From Nocardia nova NBRC 15556 (lineage in GTDB: Bacteria > Actinomycetota > Actinomycetes > Mycobacteriales > Mycobacteriaceae), in contig NZ_BDBN01000037.1 of the NCBI RefSeq assembly GCF_001613005.1, forward strand, positions 1-64,000: DNA of 64,000 bases. Direction: 5' to 3'. Positions 26,147 through 34,991 of the stretch are shown here, piece by piece. The position numbers were made by a program, and so were the translations under genes. Position 1 is the stretch's first letter; each line of letters begins with the position of its first letter. The notes beneath the pieces were generated by a model. That model was not told where the DNA came from, did no database searches, and saw nothing but the letters and a program-made list of their open reading frames with translations.

Positions 26147-27630
26147 GTAAGAGTTTCGTGGGCTGGCCACCGTTCCCGCAGGCCGCGCGCACCGCGACCG
26201 CGGACGAACAGCTGCGTGCCACTGTGCACCGTGCCACCCACACCATCCGCGCCAAGCGCGACGCCCTGGTGGCCGAACGCCCGGACTGGGAGGAACTGCG
26301 CACTGCCGCCGCCGCGGTCAAGGACGATGTGCTGCGCCGTCTCGACACCTATCTGGAGCGATTGGCGGCTGTGGTGGAAGGCGCCGGGGGAGTGGTGCAT
26401 TGGGCGACGGACGCGGCCGAGGCCAATGCCGTCGTCACCGAATTGGTCCTGGCCACCGGTGAAACCGAGATCGTCAAGGCCAAATCCATGCTGTCGGAGG
26501 AGATCGGGCTGGACGAGGCGCTTGCCGCGGCCGGAATCGACACCCGCGAAACCGATCTCGCCGAGATCATCCTGCAACTGGGCGACGATCTGCCCTCCCA
26601 TATCGTGGTGCCGTCGATGCACCTGAACCGCAGCCGGATTCGCGACATCTTCCGCCGCGAGATGGGCAAGCACGGCCGCCCCGCGCCCGACGATCTGACC
26701 GACGATCCGCAGGCGCTCGCCGATGCGTCGCGGCTGCACCTGCGGGAGAAGTTCCTGCGCGCGAAGGTCGGCATCACCGGCGCGAATTTCCTTGTCGCCG
26801 ATACCGGAACGGTGGTGATGGTGGAGTCGGAGGGCAACGGGCGGATGTGCCTGACCCTGCCGGAGACGCTGATCACGGTGGCCGGCATCGAAAAGGTGAT
26901 TCCGAGCTGGCGCGACCTGGAGATCTATCTGGAGTTGCTGGCCCGCAGCGCGACCGGGGAGCGGATGTCGCCGTATGTGTCGACCTGGACCGGCGTCACC
27001 GCGCAGGACGGCCCCTCGGCCTTCCACCTGGTCCTGGTCGACAACGGGCGCACCCGCGCCCTGCGCGACGAACTCGGGCGGGAAGCGTTGCGCTGCATCC
27101 GGTGTGGCGCCTGCATGAATATCTGCCCGGTCTACGAACGCACCGGCGGACAGGCCTACGGGTCGGTTTATCCGGGGCCGATCGGCGCCATCCTCAACCC
27201 GTTGCTGAAGGGTGCCGACGATCCGCAGACCGCCGCGCTGCCGTATGCCTCCGCGCTGTGCGGGGCCTGCGACGACGTCTGCCCGGTCGGCATCGATATC
27301 ACCGGGAATCTGCTGGCCCTGCGCCACCGGGTGGCCGAGGGTGAGGCGGCGGTGAAACATCGCGTCGAACGGGTGGCCTTCGCCGCGATGGCGGGAGTCA
27401 TGAGCCATCCGGCGCTGTGGGGCGCGGCCGTGCGGTCGGCGGCGCGCATCGGCGTCGCGGTCCCGAAGCGGCATCTGCCCGGTCCGCTGAGCGGGTGGAC
27501 CGACAGCCGGCGGGTACCCGACATTCCGGCCGAATCGTTCCGCCGCTGGTGGGCGCGCACCGAGGGCGGCCGCCACGGCGACGGACCCGGGCCGCGCGAC
27601 ACCGCGAACGAGGACGGGGGCCGTTCGTGA
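26143..27630 (+). CDS. lutB: L-lactate oxidation iron-sulfur protein LutB
   Basis: The 495-residue protein has the LUD domain (VVHWATDAAEAN, AKSMLSEEIGL, IVVPSMHLNRSRIRDIF, VGITGANFLVADTGTVVMVESEGN) followed by two 4Fe-4S motifs (CIRCGACMNICPVYERTGG and CGACDDVCPVGIDI) and a C-terminal LutB/LldF extension. It is the electron-transfer core of LutABC. GTG start overlaps the lutA stop. Confidence 0.95.
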   Translation: MSKSFVGWPPFPQAARTATADEQLRATVHRATHTIRAKRDALVAERPDWEELRTAAAAVKDDVLRRLDTYLERLAAVVEGAGGVVHWATDAAEANAVVTELVLATGETEIVKAKSMLSEEIGLDEALAAAGIDTRETDLAEIILQLGDDLPSHIVVPSMHLNRSRIRDIFRREMGKHGRPAPDDLTDDPQALADASRLHLREKFLRAKVGITGANFLVADTGTVVMVESEGNGRMCLTLPETLITVAGIEKVIPSWRDLEIYLELLARSATGERMSPYVSTWTGVTAQDGPSAFHLVLVDNGRTRALRDELGREALRCIRCGACMNICPVYERTGGQAYGSVYPGPIGAILNPLLKGADDPQTAALPYASALCGACDDVCPVGIDITGNLLALRHRVAEGEAAVKHRVERVAFAAMAGVMSHPALWGAAVRSAARIGVAVPKRHLPGPLSGWTDSRRVPDIPAESFRRWWARTEGGRHGDGPGPRDTANEDGGRS

Positions 27631-28271
27631 ATGCGCGCGAGACGATTCTGCGGCGCATCCGCGAGGCCATCGGCGAACCGGCGGACGCGGTCACCGTGCC
27701 GCGTGACTACCTGCGGACCGCGCCGGGCGTCGATCCCGACGATCGCGCCGCGATCCTGGACCTGTTCGAACAGCGACTGCAACGGTATGGGGCGCAGGTG
27801 CATCGGACCACGCCGGCGGGGATCGCGACCGCCGTGGATCGGGAACTGCGGCGTGCGCCGGCCGGTGTGGTGCTGACGCCACCCGGACTGCCGGACATGT
27901 GGACGGCACTGTGGGCGGACCGCTCCGAGCACCGGGTCGTGATCGACGACCCGCCCTTGACCACGCCCGAGCTGGGCGAGATCGACGCGGTCGTGACCAC
28001 CTGCGCCGCGGCGATCGCGCAATCGGGCACGATCGTGCTCGACGGCGACGCCGGCCAGGGCCGCCGCGCGCCCACGCTCGTGCCCGACTGTCACGTGTGC
28101 GTGGTTCACGCGGAGCAGGTGAAATCCGCGCTGCCGGAGGTTGTTCCGCGTCTCGACTCGCGCCGCCCGACCACCTGGATCAGCGGTCCGTCGGCGACCG
28201 TGGATATCGAGATGACCCGCGTGCAGGGCGTGCACGGGCCCCGGCGGTTGATCGTCGTCCTGGTCGAATGA
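27627..28271 (+). CDS. lutC: L-lactate oxidation protein LutC
   Basis: The 214-residue LUD-domain protein is the LutC/LldG type: MNARETILRRIREAIG opening, ITTCAAAIAQSGTIVLD-like segment and the closing SATVDIEMTRVQGVHGPRRLIVVL. It completes lutABC, with both junctions overlapping by 4 bases. No regulator of the LutR type is adjacent. Confidence 0.94.
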   Translation: MNARETILRRIREAIGEPADAVTVPRDYLRTAPGVDPDDRAAILDLFEQRLQRYGAQVHRTTPAGIATAVDRELRRAPAGVVLTPPGLPDMWTALWADRSEHRVVIDDPPLTTPELGEIDAVVTTCAAAIAQSGTIVLDGDAGQGRRAPTLVPDCHVCVVHAEQVKSALPEVVPRLDSRRPTTWISGPSATVDIEMTRVQGVHGPRRLIVVLVE

Positions 28272-28954
28272 GGGGCGGGAACATCGTGAAGGTGACGGGG
28301 CCGGGTGAGCTGGCGGCGCGGATCGTGCGCGCGGCGGATGATGCGGGCGGACGCCGGTACCTGGTCGGTGTCGCCGGACCGCCGGGAGCGGGAAAGTCCA
28401 CGCTGGCACAGGGTTTGGCGGATGCGGTGCGGAGGTCGGGAGTGTCCGCAGAGGTGGCGGGGATGGACGGATTCCATCTGAGCTCGGCACTGCTGCGAGA
28501 TGCCGGCGCGCTCGGCCGCAAAGGGCAGCCCGATACCTTCGATGTGGCGTCGTTCGTCGCCCGGCTGCGGCGGTTGCGCGACAGTGCGATCGGCGTGCCG
28601 GTGCCGTGGCCGGTCTACGATCGGGCCCGCCACGACCCGGTCCCGGATGCGGTGGTCTTCACCGGCGAACGGGTCGCGATCGTGGAAGGGAACTACCTTC
28701 TGCTGGATCGGCCGGGATGGCGGGAGGTGCGGGAATATCTCGACGAGGTCTGGTACCTCGATGCCGAGGAAGCGGTCATCGAACAGCGCCTGCTGCGCCG
28801 GCATCTGCGCGGCGGTAAATCGCCGGATCGGGCAGAAGCCATGGTGGCCGGCAGCGATCTGCCGAATGCCCGTCTCATCGCGCGGTCCGCGGACCGAGCC
28901 GACCTCGTGTTGCGCGCGGTCCGCGGCGGCTACCTCATTCGCCCGGGTCGGTGA
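28268..28954 (+). CDS. P-loop nucleoside/sugar kinase (uridine kinase-like)
   Basis: The 228-residue protein has a Walker A (VAGPPGAGKSTLAQ, residues about 36-49), the MDGFHL motif of uridine kinase/pantothenate kinase-type enzymes, YDRARHDPV, VEGNYLLLDRPGW and RRHLRGGKSPDRAE. This is the 'nucleoside/nucleotide kinase family' related to FrcK/YggC proteins that phosphorylate sugars or nucleosides. It is coupled to lutC by an ATGA overlap but its job there is unclear. The end overlaps the convergent PfkB gene by 20 bases. Confidence 0.85.
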   Translation: MRGGNIVKVTGPGELAARIVRAADDAGGRRYLVGVAGPPGAGKSTLAQGLADAVRRSGVSAEVAGMDGFHLSSALLRDAGALGRKGQPDTFDVASFVARLRRLRDSAIGVPVPWPVYDRARHDPVPDAVVFTGERVAIVEGNYLLLDRPGWREVREYLDEVWYLDAEEAVIEQRLLRRHLRGGKSPDRAEAMVAGSDLPNARLIARSADRADLVLRAVRGGYLIRPGR

Positions 28955-29825
28955 GCCTTGGGGTGCGCGGCTCACGGAGCCGGTCTCCCCATGCGCGGGT
29001 GCCGAAGAACCGGCACGACAGGGTGGCGACCGCGGCGGCGCGGGTGAGCGCGTCGGCGAAGTCGTGGCCGCGCGAGTGGTAGGCGCAGAACGCGCCGTGC
29101 AGAATGTCCCCGGCGCCGAGCGTATCCGCGCCGTCCACCTCGCCCACCGCGATCTCGTTTCGAATCCCGTTGGCGGAGTAGAGGATCGGTTGCTGTCCGC
29201 GAGTGACGGCCACCGCCCGGACCCCGATCCGGTGCAGGTGGTCGAAGACGTCCTCGGCGCCCGGCGGCGCGAACGAGGCCGAGCAGATCGCGATGTCGAC
29301 CAGCGGCAGCAGTTGCGCGTGTTCGGGTTTCCAGCGTCCCCCGTCGAGCACCACCGGAACTCCCGCGTCGCGCGCCACCCGTGCGATGCCGAGGGCCAGT
29401 TCGATGTGATGCCCGTCGACGAGCACCACCGGCGCCTCCCGGACGAGATCGGCGAATGCGTGGTCGAACGGCGCCTCGATCCCCGAACCATCCAGTGAGA
29501 CAATGGTTCTCGTCCCGGCGCCGGCCGCGACCACGATGGACGAGATCGGCGGCGGATCGGTGCGCCGCGCCGTGGTGTCGACGAGTTCCACGCCGTGGGA
29601 CCGCAGATCGTCGCGGATCAGCGCGGTGAGCGGATGCCGGCCGACGGCGGTGAGCAGCCGGGCCCCGCCGGTCAGTATCGCGCACGCCACCGCGGCATTG
29701 GCGGCCGGTCCGCCGGCGCCCAGAAATTGGTCGCGCGCACGGGTTTTGGTGTCCTCGGCCGGATAGGCGTCGACGGCGTAGGCGAGGTCGACGGTGGTGA
29801 GACCGACGAAGAGGGGGACGTTCAT
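28935..29825 (-). CDS. PfkB-family carbohydrate kinase
   Basis: The 296-residue protein is a ribokinase-fold sugar kinase: the N-terminal GAGGPAANAAVA signature, and near the C-terminus the DTLGAGDILHGAF motif with the catalytic Asp and anion hole. The substrate is not readable; it looks like a ribokinase/adenosine kinase or sulfofructose-kinase relative. The adjacent uridine-kinase-like gene points at nucleoside or sugar salvage. It is followed upstream, one base away, by a TetR gene in the same direction. Confidence 0.9.
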   Translation of the reverse strand: MNVPLFVGLTTVDLAYAVDAYPAEDTKTRARDQFLGAGGPAANAAVACAILTGGARLLTAVGRHPLTALIRDDLRSHGVELVDTTARRTDPPPISSIVVAAGAGTRTIVSLDGSGIEAPFDHAFADLVREAPVVLVDGHHIELALGIARVARDAGVPVVLDGGRWKPEHAQLLPLVDIAICSASFAPPGAEDVFDHLHRIGVRAVAVTRGQQPILYSANGIRNEIAVGEVDGADTLGAGDILHGAFCAYHSRGHDFADALTRAAAVATLSCRFFGTRAWGDRLREPRTPRLTDPGE

Positions 29826-29826
29826 C

Positions 29827-30399
29827 TCATCCCTTCCGCGCCGGTGCGGCCGGACGCATCACGAGCGGGCCGACGAACCGCTCCACCGTCCGGCGTTCCG
29901 CGGCGGCGTCGGGCAGGGGCCAGGTGAGCAGCGACAACACCACCCTTACGATCCACTGTGCGGCATCGTCGTCCGCGGCGATTCCGGTGAGCGCGGTGGC
30001 GATGCCGCGCAGTTCGGGCGTGGCCACCACCTGGTCGCCGGTGGCGCCCGCACCGGCCAGGAACGCCGACAGGGTGGGTTCGGCGCGGATCGCCGCGAGC
30101 GAGGCGAGGACGGCCTCCACCACGCGCCGCGGGCCGCGCAGCGGTGCCACGGTCGCCGCCACGCGTTCGGCGATATCCCGCGCCGCCGAGGCCGTCACGA
30201 TCCGGACCAGTTCCGGCTTACCGCCGACGTGCCGGTACACGGTGGCCCGGGAGCAGCCCACGCGTTCGGCCACGTCGTCGATGCTCACTCGCTCTATTCC
30301 GCGTTCCAGGAAGAGGTCGGCGGCCGCCGCCTCGATGCGCGAGCGGGCGACGGTGCGCCGGACCCCGCCCGCAAGCCAGTCCACCTCGGTGGTTCGCAT
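29827..30399 (-). CDS. TetR-family transcriptional regulator
   Basis: The 190-residue protein (start at the ATG 30399) has a TetR helix-turn-helix: ARSRIEAAAADLFLERGIERVSIDDVAERVGCSRATVYRHV, split by residue 20-60. The C-terminal ligand domain is unremarkable. It is divergent to a P450 gene with 239 bases between, and a partly symmetrical site there is a candidate operator. It reads into the PfkB gene and could be cotranscribed with it. Confidence 0.92.
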   Translation of the reverse strand: MRTTEVDWLAGGVRRTVARSRIEAAAADLFLERGIERVSIDDVAERVGCSRATVYRHVGGKPELVRIVTASAARDIAERVAATVAPLRGPRRVVEAVLASLAAIRAEPTLSAFLAGAGATGDQVVATPELRGIATALTGIAADDDAAQWIVRVVLSLLTWPLPDAAAERRTVERFVGPLVMRPAAPARKG

Positions 30400-30438
30400 C
30401 GCCGGATACGATCCCTTCACTCTGCGGCGTCTCGAGAC

Positions 30439-30462
30439 GAGACGACATAGCACTATTGTCTC
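30439..30462. promoter_or_regulatory. Imperfect operator-like palindrome between TetR and P450 genes
   Basis: GAGAC-N3-ATAG (30439-30450) faces CTAT-N-GTCTC (30453-30462), symmetrical except for two extra bases on one side. Its place in the divergent region suits the TetR protein, but the symmetry is imperfect. Confidence 0.35.
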
Positions 30463-30638
30463 AGGTTTGCCTCTCTCGGTATATGCCTGTGAAGTGCGTA
30501 GATAACGGCAGTCCACGTGTTCGGGCTTGTCGACGAACGCGCGGAGGCGGCCTTCCACGTCTCACTGTGCGACACCGATTGACACTCGTCTCCAACGCGC
30601 GCACGGTGAGCGCACCCGTTCCCGGAGGGAGTTCACCG

Positions 30639-31877
30639 ATGACCACGACAGTGCCGGACGGATCCGAACTGTTCCTGTCCGCCCGTCTCGACGATCCGTA
30701 CCCGCTCTACGACCGCCTGCGCGACGAGGCGCCGGTCTACCGGGTGCCCGGCACCGGCTTTCACCTGGTGTCGTCGTGGGATCTCGTGACCGAAGCGGCC
30801 GCCCGCACCACCGAGTTCTCCTCCCACCTCACCGCGGTACTGCTGCGTCATCCGGGAGCCGCCGCGACCGCCTTCGATCTCGACGGCGGCGGTCGCGCGG
30901 TGCATGTTCTCGCCACGGCCGACGATCCGTCCCACGCCGTTCACCGCAAACTTGTCTCGAGTGTGCTGGCCGGGCGCATCCGGGAACTCGCGCCGATGGC
31001 CGCGGATCTGGTCGACCGGCTCTGGTCGGAACACGTGCGCGACGGCCGCATCGACTGGGCGGCCGAGATGGCCGACCGCCTGCCGCTCGCCCTCGTCGCG
31101 GCAGTGATCGGGCTGCCCGGCGACGATGTGCCACAACTGCTCGAATGGGCCTACGACAGCACCGAAATGCTCGGTGCCGTGGTGGACGCGCACCGTCTCC
31201 CGCGACTGGTGCAGTCGGCGGCACTGCTCGCCGGCTACCTCGCCGAACAGCTGCGGCGGACGCGGGGCGCGGCGGAACCCGACGGTCCGCCACGCACCGT
31301 GCTCGACGCGCTGGCCCGCGCGTGCCGCGCCGGCACGCTCACCGAGGAGGTCGCGGTGCTGATTCTCGTTCAACTGGTCGGCGCCGGCGGCGAATCCACC
31401 GCCGGCCTGATCACCTCCGCGGCCCGAATTCTGGCCACCCGCAGCGATATTCAGCACCGGCTGCGCGCCGAACCGCACCTGATTCCCGCCTTCCTGGACG
31501 AGGTGCTGCGCCTCGAATCCCCGTTTCGCGGCCACTACCGCCACGTCACCACCGATACCCGTCTCGGGGAGGTGTCCCTGCCGGCCGGAAGCCATCTCCT
31601 GCTGTTGTGGGGCGCGGCCAATCGCGATCCGGCGATCTTCCCGGAACCGGCCGCTGTCGAGCTGCACCGTCCGAATATCAAGTCGCACACCGCCTTCGGC
31701 CGCGGGCTCCACTTCTGCGTCGGCTCGGCCCTGGCGAAACTGGAAGCCCGCACCGCGATCACGACCCTCCTCGACCGCAGCACCGACATCCGCCTCGCCG
31801 CACCGCTGCAGTGGACCCCGAGCATCCTCGTGCGCCGCCACACCACCCTGCCGCTGCTGATCCGCGGTGCGGAATAG
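30639..31877 (+). CDS. Cytochrome P450
   Basis: The 412-residue bacterial P450 has the I-helix oxygen-binding motif VGAGGESTAGL (about 246-256), the ExxR pair EVLRLESPFRG, and the heme loop FGRGLHFCVGSALAKLEA with the Cys ligand at residue 360. The ATG has GGAGGGA 8 bases upstream. The heme loop carries Gly-Arg-Gly, and the I-helix Glu-Ser-Thr replaces the commoner Glu/Asp-Thr-Thr. No ferredoxin is adjacent. A pyridoxamine-oxidase-fold protein follows 58 bases later. Subfamily and substrate are unknown. Confidence 0.93.
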   Translation: MTTTVPDGSELFLSARLDDPYPLYDRLRDEAPVYRVPGTGFHLVSSWDLVTEAAARTTEFSSHLTAVLLRHPGAAATAFDLDGGGRAVHVLATADDPSHAVHRKLVSSVLAGRIRELAPMAADLVDRLWSEHVRDGRIDWAAEMADRLPLALVAAVIGLPGDDVPQLLEWAYDSTEMLGAVVDAHRLPRLVQSAALLAGYLAEQLRRTRGAAEPDGPPRTVLDALARACRAGTLTEEVAVLILVQLVGAGGESTAGLITSAARILATRSDIQHRLRAEPHLIPAFLDEVLRLESPFRGHYRHVTTDTRLGEVSLPAGSHLLLLWGAANRDPAIFPEPAAVELHRPNIKSHTAFGRGLHFCVGSALAKLEARTAITTLLDRSTDIRLAAPLQWTPSILVRRHTTLPLLIRGAE

Positions 31878-31935
31878 GACAGCCGTCGCCACGGGTTGTC
31901 GCGGAAGACAGACTCGACTCGCGAAAGGACCGTCG

Positions 31936-32355
31936 ATGCCGACCATGACCCGTACCGAGCGTGAGAAGTTCCTCGCCGAATTGCACGTGGGGGTCATCGC
32001 CGTCGAGCGGCCCGATCGGGCGCCGCTGGCGGTGCCGATCTGGTACGGGTACGAGCCCGGCGGGGAGGTCGTGCTGTGGACCGACGCCGGGACGCTGAAG
32101 GAGCGGCTCATCCGGGCCGCCGGGCGGTTCTCGATCACCGCGCAGGTGGAACAGCCGCCGTACCGGTATGTCACCGCCGAGGGCTCGGTCACCGCGATCG
32201 ACGCGGCCTCGCCCGAGGTGGTCCGCGCGATCGCGGTGCGCTATCTGGGACCCGAGGAAGGCGCCGCATTCGCCGAGCAGAACCTCGGCCCGGACTCGGT
32301 GGTGATCCGGATGCGCCCCGAACGGTGGCTAAGCACCGACTACTCGAAGCAGTAG
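31936..32355 (+). CDS. Pyridoxamine 5'-phosphate oxidase-fold protein (FMN/F420 type)
   Basis: The 139-residue protein has the PPOX split barrel: MTRTEREKFLAELHVGVIAV, PLAVPIWYGYEPGGEVVLWT, ERLIRAAGRFSITAQVEQPPYRYVTAEGSV. Members bind FMN, F420 or heme derivatives; the sequence cannot tell which. AAAGGA precedes the ATG by 8 bases. It probably shares a transcript with the P450 gene. Confidence 0.9.
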   Translation: MPTMTRTEREKFLAELHVGVIAVERPDRAPLAVPIWYGYEPGGEVVLWTDAGTLKERLIRAAGRFSITAQVEQPPYRYVTAEGSVTAIDAASPEVVRAIAVRYLGPEEGAAFAEQNLGPDSVVIRMRPERWLSTDYSKQ

Positions 32356-32409
32356 CGCGCCGAACGCCGGGAGCAGTGATGTCGCCTCGGCCGCGCCCCG
32401 CCGCCGCAC

Positions 32410-33549
32410 TCACACGGCGAGCGCCGACTTGTTGTACTCCTCGAGCAGCCCTGCCGCGTAATTGCGCCGGTCGTTGGTCGAAAGGCCCGCGCTCTTCTCG
32501 TAGTACCTGTCGAAGGCCTCGGCCACGGTCCGGGCGTCGTTGGGGTTCGCGGTGACGGCATTGTTCGCCTGCTGATAGTCGCCACCGCGCAGTTCCTGAA
32601 CCATGTAATCCAGATGGGTATGCCAGTCGCCGATATTCTCACCGGGCCTCTGCGCGAAGGCCTGGAGGCCGGAAAGCCGGTTGAAACGCCACTGGAACAG
32701 GCCCTTTGCCGATCCGTTGTCGCCGGTGGCGGAAACGTCGAATCCCGACTCGAATTTCGCGTTGGCGACGATGCCGGCGGCCTGCGCCGGTGTGAAGTGG
32801 TAGGTATCGATGAGGTACTTCATCATCGCCATCGCGGTGGGCTTTTCCGTGGTCGGAATGATCGCGGTGCCCATGGATCCCGACTGGCCGCTCCACGGAG
32901 TGCTTCCGTTGTATCCCGCCGGAGTGGCTCCCGCGGAGGGACTCGAACCGGGCGACACAGCCGGTATCGGATTGCCGGTGGAGGACGGCGGGGCGTCGCT
33001 CTTGATCTTCAGCGCCGCGGCCGCGGCCTGGTCGGAAACACCGTGGACTTTGTCGTATGTCGTGCCGACGGTCTCCCACACGCCCTTGAACAGGCCGTCG
33101 ATGATGTCCCTGGGCAATTCCTTGTGGGAGGTGCCGTCCTTGTCCTTCACCGTCCGCACGGATTTGAAGGAGGCGTCGATCTTCGTGTTGAGTTCTCCCA
33201 CCGCGGTATCGACGGCCCCGTAAGCCTCGGTCACGGCATCGCCGATGCCCGCGGTTCGCACCACGATGCCCGCGTCCTTGCGCTGGATGCCGGACGTCGC
33301 CGTGTGCATCTGGCTCTTGTGATCGCTGTACTTGTCGATCATCGCCGACTCGTCCTCGGGATTGGCGATTCCCTGGCCGCGCAACATTCCGCGCAGGTCG
33401 GGCGCCTTCGACGGCGTGCCCGAACCGAGCAGCCGAACCTGTTCCTGGATAACCCCTTCCGCGGCGCTGAAAAGCGCTTTCAAGCCCGCCGGCGCACAGT
33501 CCGGGAGCTCGTGCAGATCGCCCAGTCGGCTGGTGCCATCGGAGCTCAT
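32410..33549 (-). CDS. Protein with a C-terminal phage-tail-type lysozyme domain
   Basis: The roughly 379-residue protein (start at ATG 33549; 33639 possible) has a helical, Gln/Lys-rich N-terminal domain of about 190 residues, a Pro/Ser/Gly linker, and a C-terminal domain (about 240-375) of the tail-tip lysozyme type: FTPAQAAGIVANAKFESGFDVSATGDNGSAKGLFQWRFNRL, with the catalytic Glu in KFESGF. No signal peptide or membrane segment is visible. The fold suggests peptidoglycan cleavage. Helical N-terminus plus hydrolase recalls type VII secreted effectors, but no WXG motif or ESX genes are in view. A cell-wall remodelling enzyme is the alternative. Confidence 0.75.
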   Translation of the reverse strand: MSSDGTSRLGDLHELPDCAPAGLKALFSAAEGVIQEQVRLLGSGTPSKAPDLRGMLRGQGIANPEDESAMIDKYSDHKSQMHTATSGIQRKDAGIVVRTAGIGDAVTEAYGAVDTAVGELNTKIDASFKSVRTVKDKDGTSHKELPRDIIDGLFKGVWETVGTTYDKVHGVSDQAAAAALKIKSDAPPSSTGNPIPAVSPGSSPSAGATPAGYNGSTPWSGQSGSMGTAIIPTTEKPTAMAMMKYLIDTYHFTPAQAAGIVANAKFESGFDVSATGDNGSAKGLFQWRFNRLSGLQAFAQRPGENIGDWHTHLDYMVQELRGGDYQQANNAVTANPNDARTVAEAFDRYYEKSAGLSTNDRRNYAAGLLEEYNKSALAV

Positions 33550-33758
33550 CGGGGCCTCGCTCTCAACCAGGCAGAGTCGACACGCGTCGGTGACCGGACT
33601 TCCCGGAACGGGAGGGAGGTCGTCCACCTTCGGCGACACGGTATTTCGTGTGCGCCGCCGGCGCCGACCCGGTGGTGCCCACCGACATCACTGCCGGAAG
33701 CATAAGGGTGGCGTCGGGAGGCTTTACTCCCGTTGCTGGGAAGAGATCCGTGCCGTTC

Positions 33759-34766
33759 CTACTCCGTCGCGCATTTGGACCATTTGTTGAACGGTCCCGA
33801 CACCCCGTAGTTGTCCTGTGCGCTGCTGATGGCCTTGGATTCGGCCTCTTCGGCGGTGGTGCCCCAGGTGGAGGCCCAGCCGTTGTTCTGGCCGACCACC
33901 ACCGCCACGCAGGCGTTGCGCGCCCACGCGGCCGGCTGTGCGCAACCGGGGCAACGGGTTTGGACCTGGTTGGTGGCGTCATCGGAGCTGACCGTGCTGC
34001 GCGCCCAGGTCACCTTGCCGGTATCGACGTCGTAGCCCGCGGCGATCCAGACGTCGGCCGGGGTCGGCGGAGGCGGCGGGGGAGCGTTGCGGGTGGTCTC
34101 GCGGGTCGTGGGTGCGGTCGAGGTCGAATACGTCGGTGAGGGGCCGGCGCTCGTCGACCGGTCGGCGGCCGCATCGGTATCGCTGTTCTTGTTGTGGTTG
34201 TGCACCACGATCACCGCGACGACCGCGCCCAGGACCAGGACCGCCACGACCACTGCCGCGACGATCGCCAGCACCTTGCCGCCACCCGAATTCGGTTGCG
34301 GCGCACCCGGATAGGGGTAGGGCTGCGCGCCCCCGTACTGCGGGTCGGGATACGGCTGCGGATACGGTTGCGCGCCCGGATATCCGCCTTCGGGGTAGCC
34401 GCCCGGCGGATATGCCTGCCCGTACATCGGGGGCTGATTCGGGTCCCCGGGATACGGCACGCCGGCGGGATATCCCTGTCCCGCATGCACGGTGGGATCC
34501 TGGGAACCGGGCGGCGGCCCCGGTTGCCCGCCGGGATAGGCCTGTGTCGGCGGCGCCGGCTGCCCGGGGTAGGCCTGTGTCGGCGGGGCGGGCTGTCCCG
34601 GATAGGCCTGGGTCGGCGGAGCCGGCTGCTGCGGGCCGGGCCCGCCGGGCTGTGCGCCCGGATCCGGCACGCCGCCGGGGTAGGCCCGGGTCGGCGGCGC
34701 CGGGGGTGGGCCCGGTTCGCCGGACGGCGGCTGCTGCGGGGAATCCGAACGATCGTCGGTGGCCAT
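33759..34766 (-). CDS. Proline-rich single-pass membrane protein with DUF4189-like C-terminus
   Basis: The 335-residue protein has a Pro/Gly/Tyr-rich cytosolic region of about 165 residues, one transmembrane helix (about 170-195, LAIVAAVVVAVLVLGAVVAVIVV), a Ser/Thr linker, and an exported C-terminal domain of about 90 residues that resembles DUF4189 (WIAAGYDVDTGKVTWARS, CVAVVVGQNNGWASTWGTTAEEAESKA, paired cysteines). The N-terminus holds tandem QPAPPTQAYPG units. Such Pro-rich membrane proteins are common in Nocardia. Function unknown. Confidence 0.82.
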   Translation of the reverse strand: MATDDRSDSPQQPPSGEPGPPPAPPTRAYPGGVPDPGAQPGGPGPQQPAPPTQAYPGQPAPPTQAYPGQPAPPTQAYPGGQPGPPPGSQDPTVHAGQGYPAGVPYPGDPNQPPMYGQAYPPGGYPEGGYPGAQPYPQPYPDPQYGGAQPYPYPGAPQPNSGGGKVLAIVAAVVVAVLVLGAVVAVIVVHNHNKNSDTDAAADRSTSAGPSPTYSTSTAPTTRETTRNAPPPPPPTPADVWIAAGYDVDTGKVTWARSTVSSDDATNQVQTRCPGCAQPAAWARNACVAVVVGQNNGWASTWGTTAEEAESKAISSAQDNYGVSGPFNKWSKCATE

Positions 34767-34991
34767 CGCCTACCGCGCCCGGCTCGTCGAAATGCGCTGT
34801 GTCGTGGTCGGTGTCGACATCGACCGTGCCCCCGTCCGTGCTGTGAATCGTATCGGCGAGCCACTGTAGCGCATACCTATGACGTCGATATTGCCTGAAA
34901 TAGCATTCTCAAAATCGGAGAGCAATATTGCCGTTCGCCGTATTCTGTGTGCTTGGAGCCTGAGACCGGGGACGCCCGAGAGGACAGCATC

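Noticed and set aside
32410..33639. Prophage
   Set aside because: A tail-lysozyme domain is present, but there are no integrase, capsid, portal, terminase or tail genes in the surrounding sequence.
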